NCBI RefSeq assembly: GCF_003148805.1
Contig: NZ_QGGX01000009.1
Span: 1 to 64,000, forward strand
Reading direction: 5' to 3'
Origin: Aminobacter sp. AP02
Lineage (GTDB): Bacteria > Pseudomonadota > Alphaproteobacteria > Rhizobiales > Rhizobiaceae
Length of the DNA stretch: 64,000 bases
Below are positions 1 through 9,652 of the stretch, piece after piece. A program made the position numbers and the translations under genes. Below the pieces are notes generated by a model. It was not told the DNA's origin. It saw only the letters and a list, made by a program, of their open reading frames with translations, and ran no database searches. Numbering within the stretch: the first letter of the stretch is position 1; each line of letters begins with the position of its first letter.

Positions 1-2519
1 TTACCGACGGCAGCGCCGGCGTAATATTGCGCCTGCGCGCCGGTGACCGGGCACTGGAAGTTCTGCGAGGCGTCCTTGCAGAACACCGTCTCGGGGGCCG
101 GGGCGGGTTCGGTCCAGTAGCGGTTGCCGACACGCTGCTGCATGGTCGGCACCGCCGCCAGCGCAAGCAGGTTTTGCGGATAGACCTCATAGATCGGCAC
201 GCCGGGCTGATAGCGCGGCTGCGGCGGCTCGGGCGGATTGGGCGGATTGGGCGGAGTCGGACCGGGAGGCGTCGGGACAATTTGCGAACGCAGATACCAG
301 TTGCCGTCAGCGGTGTCGCCACCGACACCATTGTGGTGGAGAGTATAGGCAAAGGCGCCGCCAACCACAGCTTGCTGGCTATCCTTGGTGACATAGTCGC
401 CGTTCAACGCAAACGCACCAGCTACCGAGGCCGTCTTGTTGCGCACCTCGACAACTTCAATGCCGTTGCCCGGAGTGAGAGCGCCACTCCCCCCGACGTT
501 GGTCACGGTTATCGCGGTCGGGCCACCTGCACCGAGCTGGGTGCTATCAACGATCAGCATGTCGGAATAAGAGTTGGTCTGGCCGGCAAGTGGAATACCG
601 GCATTCAGCATGGCGTTGACCAGCAACTTGCCGCCATCGGAGATGAAGACGCCATTGCCGGGCAGCAGCACACCGTCGACGCCGGGGCCTCCGGTGATTA
701 ACAACGTGTTGCCAACGACAGAACCGCGCAAATCGATCGTGCCAGCGTTGTCGAATGTTTCCAGATTGGTCAACTGGCCTTGCAGAAGGCCCTCGCGGTT
801 GAAATCGTAAAAACTGGCTTCAAGTGGCCGGCTGTCGATACCCGTCGTCGGCACCGCGTAGCCTATTGTTTCGGTAACGGCTGCGCCGGCCACTGGCGCC
901 AGGCGCACTGTGCCGTTTGTTTCGTTGAGAAACGTATCGTTTCCGGTGCCGAACCTAGAGATGGCGACCCGCTTGGTGTCGCGGATTCCATCGCCGTTGG
1001 TATCGGCGAAATGGCGAATGTCGAACGAGTTCGGCGTCAGGTTACGGAAGGTCGCGTCACCTCCGCCAAGTTGGATATAGCCGGTGATGTTGCCGTTGTT
1101 GACGATAGTGAGCGGGCTGGCTACGCCCACAACGAACCGGTCCAGTTCAGCGATGGCACGGTCGGACAGCGCCCCGATCGTGCCGTTGTTGGTAAGTGTC
1201 TTGGCACCGCCGGTCGAGCCGATGGCGACACCGGCGGACGGCGGGCTGACGGAACTTGGTTCCCATCCGCCGGAGACGCTGCCGCCCGCGTCGACGGTCA
1301 CGCTTGAAGTGCTGCCCAATGCATAGATACCGACCGATTGAAGTCCACGGGCGTTGATCGCCGCCGCGGTGCTGACGGTCGAGGTGCCGGCGTTTGCCGT
1401 CGTCGCCTGGATGCCGTGAGACTGCTGGCCTGAGGTGTTGATCGCGCCGCTGTTGGTGATCGACAGGTTGCCGTCGGTCGAGGTCGCGAGAATTCCTGAG
1501 CTGGTAAGCCCGCTCGTCGTGATGGCCCCCGAGTTGTTCGCGGTAATCGGTCCGCCAGGCCCGTTGGGTCCGGCGGTCGTTGCGATCTCGATGCCCCGGC
1601 TATTGGTGCCCGTCGTGGCGATGGCGCCAGTATTTGTTACACTGACTTGTCCTCTGACCGCCACAGCCCGAATGCCGTCGGCTCGATTACCGGTAGTATT
1701 GATCGCCGCGCCAGTCGTCAGGTTGATCGTGCCGGTTGCCTGAGTGAAGGTATAGATGCCCGAGTTAGGATTCAGGGCATTGTTGGCGCCTGCGATCGTG
1801 TTGTCCAAGTTGATCGTCATGCCGGAACCAATATTGCCCGATATGTTTCCACCGGACGCAAGGGAATCGATCAGGATGCCGTTGCCGCCCTTGACGCTGA
1901 CGACACCCGAAGCTTGAGCCATGTTGATCGTCGAAGCGCCACCGTTATGGGTCGTGGATTCAATACCGTCATTGTCGTCGGTATTGGTCACGAGGCTGGT
2001 GACGTTGAGCGTGCCCGAAAGGTTCATGGTGGCACTGCCTGTGCCACGAACGTTGACTTCGACCGTCGTTCCGTTGGCGGTGGTAACGTTGTTCGTCCCC
2101 GTCATGTTCAACACGCCATTGCCGGTCGGCGTGGTGAAGTCGGCTATAAGGACGTAGACGCCGATTGATGGGTAGGTGAGGTCATTGTTGATGACCGTCA
2201 CATCGTTGAGCGTCATAGTCGCATTGCCGGTATTGCCGTTCACCTGCGAGCGAACAGCATCCTGCGTGCCAGGCGCGTCCGTTACCGTAACCGTCGAGGG
2301 CCCTGCCATAGTCAGGTTGGCGTTGGCGTTGGTGGTCGTGCAGGTAACCGGGGCGTTGTAGGTCGGGTTGTTGTTAGGGCCACATGCGGCGTCTGCTGGC
2401 GAGACCAATGATCCAAAGCAAACCAGAAGCGACGCAATACCAGTCGTTTCGAGCAGACGTTTTTGAACTCTCGACTGACGACGTTTGCCGTTGTTGACGG
2501 TATTTGCTTCAACCGACAT
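1..2519 (-). CDS. Autotransporter adhesin, 5' part (runs off window edge)
   Basis: An uninterrupted reading frame of about 839 codons starts at an ATG at 2519 behind GGAGGCGGAA and leaves the window with no stop, so the C-terminal barrel is missing. Residues 1-44 look like an extended signal peptide: a basic N-region with KRR, a hydrophobic core, and a likely cut after PADA. Residues 45 to about 745 are a passenger rich in N, T, S and G with repeated patterns such as NSGAI-TSG, typical of a right-handed beta-helix. A proline-rich hinge (PGPTPPNPPNPPEPP, near 222-280) is followed by YEVYPQNLLAL and QQRVGNRYW, the usual lead-in to a type V autotransporter barrel. The expected product is exported by Sec, inserted in the outer membrane and displayed outside. 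Adhesion is inferred from the family; no substrate is visible. Confidence 0.9.
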   Translation of the reverse strand, partial: MSVEANTVNNGKRRQSRVQKRLLETTGIASLLVCFGSLVSPADAACGPNNNPTYNAPVTCTTTNANANLTMAGPSTVTVTDAPGTQDAVRSQVNGNTGNATMTLNDVTVINNDLTYPSIGVYVLIADFTTPTGNGVLNMTGTNNVTTANGTTVEVNVRGTGSATMNLSGTLNVTSLVTNTDDNDGIESTTHNGGASTINMAQASGVVSVKGGNGILIDSLASGGNISGNIGSGMTINLDNTIAGANNALNPNSGIYTFTQATGTINLTTGAAINTTGNRADGIRAVAVRGQVSVTNTGAIATTGTNSRGIEIATTAGPNGPGGPITANNSGAITTSGLTSSGILATSTDGNLSITNSGAINTSGQQSHGIQATTANAGTSTVSTAAAINARGLQSVGIYALGSTSSVTVDAGGSVSGGWEPSSVSPPSAGVAIGSTGGAKTLTNNGTIGALSDRAIAELDRFVVGVASPLTIVNNGNITGYIQLGGGDATFRNLTPNSFDIRHFADTNGDGIRDTKRVAISRFGTGNDTFLNETNGTVRLAPVAGAAVTETIGYAVPTTGIDSRPLEASFYDFNREGLLQGQLTNLETFDNAGTIDLRGSVVGNTLLITGGPGVDGVLLPGNGVFISDGGKLLVNAMLNAGIPLAGQTNSYSDMLIVDSTQLGAGGPTAITVTNVGGSGALTPGNGIEVVEVRNKTASVAGAFALNGDYVTKDSQQAVVGGAFAYTLHHNGVGGDTADGNWYLRSQIVPTPPGPTPPNPPNPPEPPQPRYQPGVPIYEVYPQNLLALAAVPTMQQRVGNRYWTEPAPAPETVFCKDASQNFQCPVTGAQAQYYAGAAVG

Positions 2520-2714
2520 TTCCGCCTCCAGCGTCTTCGCAGGCAGAGCGATTGGGGACTCAAGGCCCAAGAACATAGGTACGGAGGGCGTCCCTGACCA
2601 GAGCATCTGGTCTGCGGGGGTAACTGCATAGATGTGAGATTTGGGCAAATAAATGCTGTTCACGGAAGCACCTCCGCCACGCCCCAACAGCCCACTTTAA
2701 GGTGCGCGTGTAAT

Positions 2715-2727
2715 TTGCGTCACGCAA
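2715..2727. promoter_or_regulatory. 13-bp perfect palindrome upstream of autotransporter
   Basis: TTGCGT-C-ACGCAA is a perfect dyad around one central base, about 195 bp upstream of the autotransporter ATG. It looks like an operator for a dimeric regulator, but I cannot name the regulator. Confidence 0.35.
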
Positions 2728-3059
2728 GCAAACAGGACGTTAGGGAAACTATTTTGATGGAAGATTGTTACGCAATGTTGCCATTTGGCATCTGTTAACA
2801 AATTCTAACCAAACCCGTACCGGTTGATGACGACCCCTGAGATGATCGAAACTCCAATCGTCTTGCATCGGATCACATCAACGACGCAACCAGACCGTTG
2901 ACCAGTCAGCGGAGCGTCTGGCCCCCCGCATCTAGTCGATAACCACCCACGTATGTTCAATTTCGAGAGCCTTTGGCTGTTTGGCTGCACGGCGCGATGC
3001 ACATGCAGGCGCCCTAATAAAGGGCGATTAACCATTTGCATAGGCTTTTGATTGGCTCT

Positions 3060-3073
3060 TTGATCTAGATCAA
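3060..3073. promoter_or_regulatory. Perfect FNR/FixK-type box (anaerobox)
   Basis: TTGATCTAGATCAA matches the FNR/FixK consensus TTGAT-N4-ATCAA at every defined position and is fully palindromic. In rhizobia such boxes mark oxygen-limited (FixLJ-FixK) promoters. It is about 540 bp upstream of the autotransporter start and downstream of the GntR stop, so either it drives a long leader for the autotransporter or an unseen transcript, or it is a chance match. Confidence 0.45.
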
Positions 3074-3382
3074 TTGACTTCACCTGGAATACCAATCCGT
3101 CTAACCTCCAATCCACTGGCGGCAGGAATTGGTACTTGTATTGGCAATTGCCTTGATTGGGATTGGATGCAAAACGCCGGCTAGGCGCATGCATTGTGTG
3201 CTCGGCCTATCGACGCGTACTGCCGATGCACGAATGCTGACTGCAGCCGGGACTTTTCTGCAATCCTAGATTTCAGAAACAACAGGGACGAGCTGAGGAC
3301 GCGCATGCGCGTCGCTTGGCGACGACCGCCAAAGGCTGCGTTGCGGCACGTTGGTATTGGCCGACCGAATGCTAGGCCTGTG

Positions 3383-4252
3383 TCAGGCTTTTGGCGAAAT
3401 CTGAAGGGCCGGACCGTCGTCTGCAGTCAAAATGGCGAGCAGGTCGATTTCCTGATCATGCGGCGCAAGGCGCAGGCTGGCCTCAGTGGTGCGGTACAGC
3501 TGATCGACATGGGCGACAGCCTTTTCGACTTCGCCGGCATAGATCAGCTCGACCAGCGGACGATGAGCCTGATGTGGCGGCCACAACACCAGGTGTTCCT
3601 GGTAAAGTGTGATCGCCATCGCCCCGCGCATCATCAAGCGTTCTTGCGCGGCAGCCAGCGTCTTGTTGCCGTAGAGCAGCGCAAGAAGCAGGTAGAACTC
3701 GACCACAAGCCGACGCATGGCGTGGTAGTCGTTGGCGGCCGCCGCTTGCTTTTGCATTTCGTAATGCGCATCGAGACGTGCGCGCTCTTCGGCTCCGAGG
3801 CGTTCGGGCGCGGCGGCGAGTTCGGCGACGACATGGCGGGCAATGATGCGGCTGGCCTCGAACACCTCCAGCGCCTCTTCCGGCGTCGGCGCAGCGACAT
3901 AGGCGCCGCGGTTGGCCGGAAGGTTGATGATGCCTTGCTCCTCCAGAATGACGAGCACCTTGCGGATGACGGTGCGGCTGACGCTGAAGGCAGCGCCGAT
4001 CTCGTCTTCGGAAAGCTTGGTGCCAGGGCGAACCTTGCGGTCGAGGATAGCGTTCCAAAGCCGGTCGTAAATCTGTGCTTCAACGCCGACCAGAGGGGCC
4101 GTCAGCGAAACGGCACCAAGCCCCTGCAGGGCGGGAGAGAGATAGCGATTGGGCATTTCAACTCGCATTACAGCAAAGGCCGATGCAAATGGCACTTTTT
4201 GCGATGCAACGTCCAGCGCAAAAACAATCGGATGCGCCGAAGTCCCGAACAC
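3383..4252 (-). CDS. GntR family (FadR/FCD type) transcriptional regulator
   Basis: The protein has an N-terminal GntR winged helix (IYDRLWNAILDRKVRPG, then LSEDEIGAAFSVSRTVIRKVL, ending in a wing with NRGAYVA) and a C-terminal all-helical FCD ligand domain, in which ASRIIARHVVAELA opens the bundle. FCD domains usually bind a small acid or a metal-chelated metabolite. The 289-residue form starts at GTG behind GAGGA; ATGs at 4168 or 4156 would remove 28-32 residues before the helix-turn-helix and give a more usual length of about 257-261. It lies 120 bp downstream of the SnoaL-like gene on the same strand, so it may be the local regulator of the putrescine/aminobutyraldehyde operon. The effector is unknown. 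Confidence 0.85.
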   Translation of the reverse strand: MFGTSAHPIVFALDVASQKVPFASAFAVMRVEMPNRYLSPALQGLGAVSLTAPLVGVEAQIYDRLWNAILDRKVRPGTKLSEDEIGAAFSVSRTVIRKVLVILEEQGIINLPANRGAYVAAPTPEEALEVFEASRIIARHVVAELAAAPERLGAEERARLDAHYEMQKQAAAANDYHAMRRLVVEFYLLLALLYGNKTLAAAQERLMMRGAMAITLYQEHLVLWPPHQAHRPLVELIYAGEVEKAVAHVDQLYRTTEASLRLAPHDQEIDLLAILTADDGPALQISPKA

Positions 4253-4372
4253 AAGTCCTCAACCAATCGCGAGGCTGATGCTTGACCACCGCACGAAGAC
4301 CACGACCGTGGAGTAGCTGCGTTCGCGTCGACGCACCCTACGGCGCCCCAGGCTCTGACCAGTTACGCTGCC

Positions 4373-4861
4373 CTACATCAGGCCAAGCTGCTTGTAGAAC
4401 CCGAGAGCGTCGTAATAGTCGCTCTGGGTAGCGATCTTGCCGTCCTTGACCGAGAACATGGAGGCTCCCGTGAAGGAGAACTTCTTGCCAGTTGCCTTGG
4501 TGCCGTCGGCCCAATCGCCGGTGTTGGTACCGGAAAACTCCCATTCGAACGACACGCGGTCGTCCTGCACCACCGGCGCGCCTTTCATCTTCCAGACCGC
4601 GTCGGGAACGGCGTTGAGGAAATTATCGATAACTCCGGTCTTTGCGGCATCCTTGCCCTCGACCGGCTTGCCGACTGAGGCGTCGTAGTAGACGACCTTA
4701 TCGCCGAAGTGCTCCGCCGCCTTGGCCGAGTCATGGGCATTCCAGGCGGCGAGATAGGCCTCTATGGTTGCCTGCGGGCTGTCCTGCGCGAAGACGGGTG
4801 CAGCAGTTGCGACAAATGTGGCAGCGATGGCCGCGGATACGAGAAACTGACGGCGTTGCAT
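4373..4861 (-). CDS. Tat-exported SnoaL-like (NTF2-fold) protein
   Basis: This 162-residue protein begins MQRRQFLVSAA, a twin-arginine signal with a likely cut after PVFA. The mature part (TIEAYLAAWNAHDSAKAAEHF, then FSVKDGKIATQSDYYD) is a single SnoaL-like/NTF2 fold, the family of polyketide cyclases and many uncharacterised ester cyclases. The frame can be read further upstream, but those codons are non-homologous and the ATG at 4861 has a good GGGAGGAA ribosome site. It follows the aldehyde dehydrogenase by about 100 bp on the same strand, so it is probably co-transcribed with the transporter operon. A periplasmic role in polyamine or amine use is inference; no catalytic residues can be assigned with confidence. 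Confidence 0.8.
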   Translation of the reverse strand: MQRRQFLVSAAIAATFVATAAPVFAQDSPQATIEAYLAAWNAHDSAKAAEHFGDKVVYYDASVGKPVEGKDAAKTGVIDNFLNAVPDAVWKMKGAPVVQDDRVSFEWEFSGTNTGDWADGTKATGKKFSFTGASMFSVKDGKIATQSDYYDALGFYKQLGLM

Positions 4862-4965
4862 GTTTCTTCCTCCCTTGTTTCCTTCAACAACCTGCCGGGT
4901 CCCGGCCTCCTGAGGTGGCAGCGGCCCGGCAGCGCAGCTGGCGCGCGGTGGGCGGAGCCGGCTGC

Positions 4966-6393
4966 TCACCCATGCGCGATCATGACGTGGCGGACGGCGG
5001 TGTAGTCCTCCAACGCGTAGACTGACATGTCCTTGCCATATCCCGATTGCTTGAGGCCGCCATGCGGCATCTCGTTGGTCAACATGAAATGCGTGTTGAT
5101 CCAGGTGCAGCCATATTGCAGCCGTGCGGCCGTCGACATCCCGCGAGAGATGTCCTTGGTCCACACTGACGACGCGAGCCCGTAGTCGCTGTCGTTGGCC
5201 CAGTTGACCGCCTCGTCGACATCGGAAAAGCGCGTGACAGAAACAACCGGTCCAAACACCTCTCGGCGCACGATCTCGTCTTCCTGGAGCGCTCCGGCAA
5301 CCACGGTCGGCTGATAGTAGAAGCCGCCGCCCTCGCCCGGCTTGCCGCCAGTGGTGATCTCGATGTGCTTGAGTTCGGAAGCCCGTTCTACGAATGAAGC
5401 GACGCGGTCACGCTGGCGGCGCGAAATCAGCGGCCCGATCTCGTTTTCGGTATCGTCGGCCTGGCCAAAACGGATGGTTGACACGGCCGACGACAGGTCG
5501 GCGACGAGCTTGTCGTAGACCTTTTTGCCGGCATAGATGCGGCAGGCGGCGGTGCAGTCCTGGCCGGCATTGTAATAGCCGAAGGCGCGCAAGCCGCTGA
5601 CTACCGCGTCGATGTCTGCATCGTCGAAGACGATGACCGGGGCCTTGCCACCCAATTCGAGATGGGTGCGCTTGACCGACTTGGCGGCCGCCTGCAACAC
5701 CTTCTTGCCGGTGGCGACGTCGCCGGTGATCGAGATCATGTTGATCTTGGCATGGTTGATGAGCGTATTGCCGACACTCTCGCCACGCCCGAGCACGACG
5801 TTGACAACGCCTTCCGGCAAGACCTCCGCTAGAATTCTGGCAAGCTTAAGAGCCGTCAGCGGCGTTTGCTCGGAAGGCTTGAAGACGACCGTGTTGCCGC
5901 CAGCGATAGCGGGCGCGAGCTTCCACGCCATCATCATCAGCGGGTAGTTCCATGGCGCGATGGAGGCAACGATGCCGATCGGGTCGCGCCGGATCATCGA
6001 GGTATGGCCGGGCAGATATTCGCCCGCCACCAGCCCAGGCATCGAGCGTACGGCCCCGGCGAAGAAGCGGTAGCAGTCGACGATCGCAGGGATCTCGTCG
6101 TTAAGCACGGCATTGATCGGCTTGCCGCAATTAAGGGCCTCGAGCCTGGCGAACGCTTCCGCCTCCGCTTCGATACGGTCGGCGATCTTGAGCAGATAAC
6201 CCGAGCGTTGCGCCGGCGTCGTCTTCGACCAGCTCACAAACGCCCTCTCGGCGGCCGCCACCGCCGCCTCGATCTGCGCCGGCGAAGCCTCTGGCAGGTT
6301 GAGAATCGTCTCGCCGGTGCGCGGGTTGAGGATCGCTTCCTCCGTCTCGGTCCCCTTTGCGAAGGTCGATCCGATCAGCATCTGGGTGTCCAT
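4966..6393 (-). CDS. patD: Gamma-aminobutyraldehyde dehydrogenase-like ALDH
   Basis: A 475-residue NAD(P)-dependent aldehyde dehydrogenase of full family length. Visible are PWNYPLMM in the cofactor domain, the general base Glu246 in THLELGGK and the nucleophile Cys280 in [10 protein letters not shown]. Sequence style and context match PatD/YdcW, which oxidises 4-aminobutanal to GABA in the putrescine transaminase route. The five genes binding protein, ATPase, permease, permease and dehydrogenase stand in the same order as E. coli ydcS-ydcT-ydcU-ydcV-patD. The start is the ATG at 6393 behind AGGGAGAG. A related betaine-type aldehyde substrate cannot be excluded from sequence. Confidence 0.87.
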   Translation of the reverse strand: MDTQMLIGSTFAKGTETEEAILNPRTGETILNLPEASPAQIEAAVAAAERAFVSWSKTTPAQRSGYLLKIADRIEAEAEAFARLEALNCGKPINAVLNDEIPAIVDCYRFFAGAVRSMPGLVAGEYLPGHTSMIRRDPIGIVASIAPWNYPLMMMAWKLAPAIAGGNTVVFKPSEQTPLTALKLARILAEVLPEGVVNVVLGRGESVGNTLINHAKINMISITGDVATGKKVLQAAAKSVKRTHLELGGKAPVIVFDDADIDAVVSGLRAFGYYNAGQDCTAACRIYAGKKVYDKLVADLSSAVSTIRFGQADDTENEIGPLISRRQRDRVASFVERASELKHIEITTGGKPGEGGGFYYQPTVVAGALQEDEIVRREVFGPVVSVTRFSDVDEAVNWANDSDYGLASSVWTKDISRGMSTAARLQYGCTWINTHFMLTNEMPHGGLKQSGYGKDMSVYALEDYTAVRHVMIAHG

Positions 6394-6424
6394 ATGAGCT
6401 CTCCCTGAATATTTGTCTCAAGTG

Positions 6425-6510
6425 AGCGAGTAGTGAGTGGTCAGTAGCGAGTAGGTCCGTTCAATCGTTCGTTCCTATTCACTACTCACCACTCCCTATT
6501 CGCTATTCGC
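6425..6510. repeat. Intergenic inverted repeat, GAATAGCGAGTAG family (copy 1)
   Basis: Between the second permease and the aldehyde dehydrogenase lies a run of AGTAGTGAGTGG-like units whose reverse complement follows about 30 bp later (CTATTCACTACTCACC). The arms can fold into an imperfect 30-bp hairpin. The same unit occurs at 54696-54789 inside another operon, so this is a dispersed family rather than a local oddity. Confidence 0.75.
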
Positions 6511-6516
6511 TGTTTT

Positions 6517-7332
6517 TCATTTGCCAGCACCGGCGATCTGATCGCCTTCGCGGGTCAGGTAATAGGCAACGAGGATGGGCAGCAGAGTCGCAAGTACCAC
6601 GACCATGGCGACGACATTGGTGACCGGGCGCTGGCGCGGCCGCACCAATTCCTCCAGCATCCAGATCGGCAGCGTCTGCTGCTGGCCGGCGGTGAATGTG
6701 GTGACAATGACCTCGTCGAAACTGAGCGCAAAGGCGAGCATGCCGCCGGCGAGCAGCGCCGTGCCGATGTTGGGCAGGATCACATGCCGGAACGTCTGGA
6801 AACCGTCGGCGCCAAGGTCCATCGAGGCTTCTATCAGCGAGCCGGAGGTGCGGCGGAACCGCGCCACCGCGTTGTTGTAGACGACGACGACGCAGAACGT
6901 GGCGTGGCCCAGCACGATCGTCCAGAACGAAAACGGAATCTCGGCCAGGCTGAAGGCCGAGCGCAGCGCGATACCGGTGATGATGCCGGGCAGCGCGATC
7001 GGCAGGATCACCAGAAGCGAGATCGCCTCACGGCCGAAGAACCTGGTCTGACTGACGGCTGCCGCGCAGAGGGTGCCTAGGACCAATGCTATCGACGTCG
7101 AGATCGCCGCGACCTGCACCGAAAGCCCGAGCGCCTGCCAAACGTCGGGTCGCCCCCAAGTGACAGCGAACCACTGCGTGGTCAGCCCGGGCGGCGGCCA
7201 CTGGTAGCTCTTCTCCTCGGTGGTGAAGGCGTAGACGAAGATCAAAAGGATCGGCAGATGCAGGAAGGCAAGGCCTGCGGCAGCCGCGATCTTCAGGCCT
7301 GTCGGAGCCGATTGCGAACGGTCAGAGCGCAT
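6517..7332 (-). CDS. ABC transporter inner-membrane permease (PotC/YdcV-like)
   Basis: This 271-residue protein has six predicted membrane segments and the binding-protein-dependent transport EAA loop ([23 protein letters not shown]), where the ATPase docks. It belongs to the spermidine/putrescine PotC type. It starts at ATG 7332 behind AGGAGG and follows its partner permease after a RIME-like repeat. With the genes upstream it completes a type I importer; by synteny with ydcV the substrate is probably a polyamine or similar amine, but the permease sequence alone does not show this. Confidence 0.88.
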   Translation of the reverse strand: MRSDRSQSAPTGLKIAAAAGLAFLHLPILLIFVYAFTTEEKSYQWPPPGLTTQWFAVTWGRPDVWQALGLSVQVAAISTSIALVLGTLCAAAVSQTRFFGREAISLLVILPIALPGIITGIALRSAFSLAEIPFSFWTIVLGHATFCVVVVYNNAVARFRRTSGSLIEASMDLGADGFQTFRHVILPNIGTALLAGGMLAFALSFDEVIVTTFTAGQQQTLPIWMLEELVRPRQRPVTNVVAMVVVLATLLPILVAYYLTREGDQIAGAGK

Positions 7333-7360
7333 TGGGGCCTCCTGCTGCCAGGCTAGCGCC

Positions 7361-7476
7361 GCCCCTCACCTGCCTGCCGGCATCCTCTCCCCGTAACAAC
7401 GGGGAGAGGAGACGCTGCCGCAACGTCCAAGCCCCCCTCTCCCCGTACTTACGGGGAGAGGGTAAGGGTGAGGGGC
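7361..7476. repeat. RIME-like rhizobial intergenic mosaic element
   Basis: Outer arms GCCCCTCACC (7361) and GGTGAGGGGC (ending 7476) enclose two near-identical hairpins: CCTCTCCCCG-TAACAA-CGGGGAGAGG at 7384-7409 and CCTCTCCCCG-TACTTA-CGGGGAGAGG at 7436-7461. This layout matches the RIME palindromes known from Rhizobium and relatives. It separates two permease genes of one operon and may act on transcript stability. Confidence 0.85.
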
Positions 7477-7493
7477 AACGCCTGTCTGCAAAA

Positions 7494-8462
7494 TCACAGC
7501 GCATCGAAAGCCCCCATGCGTTTGGCGCCCCAGAGGTAGAAGCCCATGATGACGATCGGCACCACAGTGAAGGCGGCGGCGAGCGGGATGTTGCCGGCCG
7601 TACCTTGCTGGGCATAGACCGCCTGGCCAATGAACAGCCGGGAGGTGCCGATGATCTGCGGAATGATGTAGTCGCCGAGTGTCAGCGAGAAGGTGAAGAT
7701 CGAGCCAGCTACGATGCCGGGTAGCGCCAGAGGAAACAGCACGTTGCGGAATGTCTGCCCGGGCGATGCACCGAGATCGGATGACGCCTCGACAAGATTT
7801 CCAGGCACGCGTTCGAGAGCTGCCTGTATCGGCAGGATCATGAACGGCAGCCAGACATAGACAAAGACGATAAAGGTGCCGGTGAAGGAGACCGACAGCG
7901 AGTTGCCACCGACAACGGGCAGCGATAGCCAGCTGTCGAGCAGCCACGACAGATGCAGCTTGGCAAACAGCCAGGTGAGGATGCCTTCCTTGGCAAGGAT
8001 CAGCTTCCAGGCGTAAATCTTGACCAGATAGCTCGACCAAAGCGGCAGCATGACGCCGAGATAAAACAGTGCCTTCCATTTTCCCCGGGCATAACGCGCC
8101 GCGTAGTACGCGATCGGGAACGCGACAATGGCCGAGGCGAGCGTGACGAGCGCCGCCATCGTTACCGTGCGGACAATGATGTCGATATTCGCCGCCTGGA
8201 ACAAATCGCCATAGGTCTTGAAGGTGAAGTGCCGATCAATGAGGCCGGAGTATTCGTCTATCGAAAAGAAACTTTGCGCCAGAAGTGCGAGCAGCGATCC
8301 GATGTAGATGACACCAAGCCAGAGTAGCGGCGGCGCGAGCATCAAAAACAGCAGCAACCCCGGGCGACGCCACAACAGGTCAGATAGCGATCCGCCGATG
8401 CCCCCGCGCTTGGGCAGGATCGCTGCGGCAGCGTCTGTGCCGGTGATGGCTTCGACACTCAC
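7494..8462 (-). CDS. ABC transporter inner-membrane permease (PotB/YdcU-like)
   Basis: The 322-residue protein has a long N-terminal tail, then six predicted membrane helices and an EAA loop ([25 protein letters not shown]). It is the PotB-type partner of the downstream permease. Its ATG overlaps the stop of the ATPase gene by four bases, which indicates translational coupling. The conserved [20 protein letters not shown] segment fits the polyamine-opine-TauT permease group. It acts in the cytoplasmic membrane with the other three components of the importer. Confidence 0.88.
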   Translation of the reverse strand: MSVEAITGTDAAAAILPKRGGIGGSLSDLLWRRPGLLLFLMLAPPLLWLGVIYIGSLLALLAQSFFSIDEYSGLIDRHFTFKTYGDLFQAANIDIIVRTVTMAALVTLASAIVAFPIAYYAARYARGKWKALFYLGVMLPLWSSYLVKIYAWKLILAKEGILTWLFAKLHLSWLLDSWLSLPVVGGNSLSVSFTGTFIVFVYVWLPFMILPIQAALERVPGNLVEASSDLGASPGQTFRNVLFPLALPGIVAGSIFTFSLTLGDYIIPQIIGTSRLFIGQAVYAQQGTAGNIPLAAAFTVVPIVIMGFYLWGAKRMGAFDAL

Positions 8463-9457
8463 GCCTGATCCTCCATCAAATGGAGCTGGTCGCGATTGAA
8501 GGTAAGCACGACATGATCGCCATCGTCCGGCAATGCCATGCCTGACGGCAACGTCGCATGCAACCTCAGGCCGTCGGCATCGAGCGCGAGCTTGGTGGCG
8601 GCACCTAGATAATGCCGTGACACGACACGCGCGGCGACGCCGTCGCCAGACGTTCCACGCCCGATGCGTATCGATTCTGGGCGCAGGCTGCCCCAGCGGC
8701 GCTGACCGACATAACGCTGGACGAAATCGGGGGGCAGCACGTTGGATGAACCGACGAAATCAGCGACAAAGCGCGAGGCCGGGCGCTGGTAAATCTCCTC
8801 GGGCGCACCGACCTGCATGATGCGACCGTCGTTGAACACGGCCACCCGGTCAGCCATCGACAGCGCCTCGCCCTGGTCGTGGGTGACGAAGACGAAGGTA
8901 ATGCCGAGCGCTTTCTGCAGCGCCTTCAGTTCCTCCTGCATGCTCTCGCGCAGCTTGAGGTCGAGCGCGCCGAGCGGCTCGTCGAGGAGCAGCACCTTTG
9001 GCTTGTTGACGAGCGCACGTGCGAGAGCCACCCGCTGCCTTTGGCCGCCTGAGAGCTGCCCGGGCCGACGCGAGCCGTATCCCGGCAGTTGCACCAGACG
9101 TAGCGCTTCCTCGGCTTCGCGCAGCCGCTGGTCTTTGCCAACACCCTTGACCATCAGCCCGTAGGCGACGTTGTCGAGCACGTTGAGATGGGGAAACAGC
9201 GCATAGTCCTGGAACACAGTGTTGACGTTGCGGCGATAAGGCGGCACGCCCTCGGCGCGTTCGCCGAAAATCGAGATACTGCCGGAAGTCGGCTGCTCGA
9301 AGCCGGCGATCAGCCTGAGGCAGGTGGTCTTGCCTGAACCCGAGGGTCCCAGCATGGCGAAGAACTCACCGGGTTTGATTTCGAGGTCGACGGCATCGAC
9401 CGCGCGCACCGCGCCGAAATGGCGCGATGTCTTCTGAAAGGCGACTGCTGGGGTCAT
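8459..9457 (-). CDS. ABC transporter ATP-binding protein (PotA/YdcT-like)
   Basis: From the ATG at 9457 this is a 332-residue ATPase with Walker [10 protein letters not shown] (about 37-45), signature [15 protein letters not shown], Walker [13 protein letters not shown] with catalytic Glu, and a switch His in [11 protein letters not shown]-terminal TOBE-like domain follows. The frame continues 22 codons upstream to 9523, but those residues do not belong to the fold, so I chose the ATG giving MTPAVAF. It energises the importer formed with its two permeases, and the lengths and domains are those of PotA. Confidence 0.9.
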   Translation of the reverse strand: MTPAVAFQKTSRHFGAVRAVDAVDLEIKPGEFFAMLGPSGSGKTTCLRLIAGFEQPTSGSISIFGERAEGVPPYRRNVNTVFQDYALFPHLNVLDNVAYGLMVKGVGKDQRLREAEEALRLVQLPGYGSRRPGQLSGGQRQRVALARALVNKPKVLLLDEPLGALDLKLRESMQEELKALQKALGITFVFVTHDQGEALSMADRVAVFNDGRIMQVGAPEEIYQRPASRFVADFVGSSNVLPPDFVQRYVGQRRWGSLRPESIRIGRGTSGDGVAARVVSRHYLGAATKLALDADGLRLHATLPSGMALPDDGDHVVLTFNRDQLHLMEDQA

Positions 9458-9652
9458 CGTCTCAAGCTTCCGATGTCTGTGCCATGTGTATTCTGGTTGG
9501 ATGCCTGCGCCATGGCTACGCATTGGGCCGCTCGACGGCCCGTGCCTTCACGCTGCCAGCGGGCTATCGTTCAGGGCCGGCCTCCGCCCCCTCTCCCCCA
9601 AGGAGAAAGGGTTGGCCGCATCGCAGCCTGGCGAGGGGGCATCGTTGCGGCC
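9458..9652. repeat. Spacer with degenerate CCCTCTCC/GGAGAAAGGG stem
   Basis: This 195-bp gap between the binding-protein stop and the ATPase start contains CCCCTCTCCCCC-AA-GGAGAAAGGG near 9590-9611, which resembles a decayed single arm of the RIME element at 7361. I see no gene here. Confidence 0.4.

Larger units (their letters stand above)
2520..3382. other. 863-bp intergenic region
   Basis: This lies between the autotransporter start and the GntR stop. Base composition is lower in GC than the neighbours, and the short open frames here, including one of 129 codons on the minus strand, resemble no protein I know. It holds a 13-bp palindrome at 2715, a perfect FNR/FixK-type dyad at 3060 and a small GCCCT-AATAA-AGGGC stem near 3012. 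It is probably the long promoter region of the autotransporter. Confidence 0.5.

Noticed and set aside
222-280. CGGATTGGGCGGATTGGG repeat as a CRISPR or satellite
   Set aside because: It is the coding repeat of the Pro-Asn hinge in the autotransporter; there are no spacers.
2805-3194. 129-codon minus frame in the autotransporter upstream region
   Set aside because: No ribosome site, no known family and atypical composition; treated as intergenic.
3194-4285. 363-codon plus-strand frame opposite the GntR gene
   Set aside because: It is a high-GC shadow: it shows no domain, and the minus frame has a clear GntR/FCD protein.
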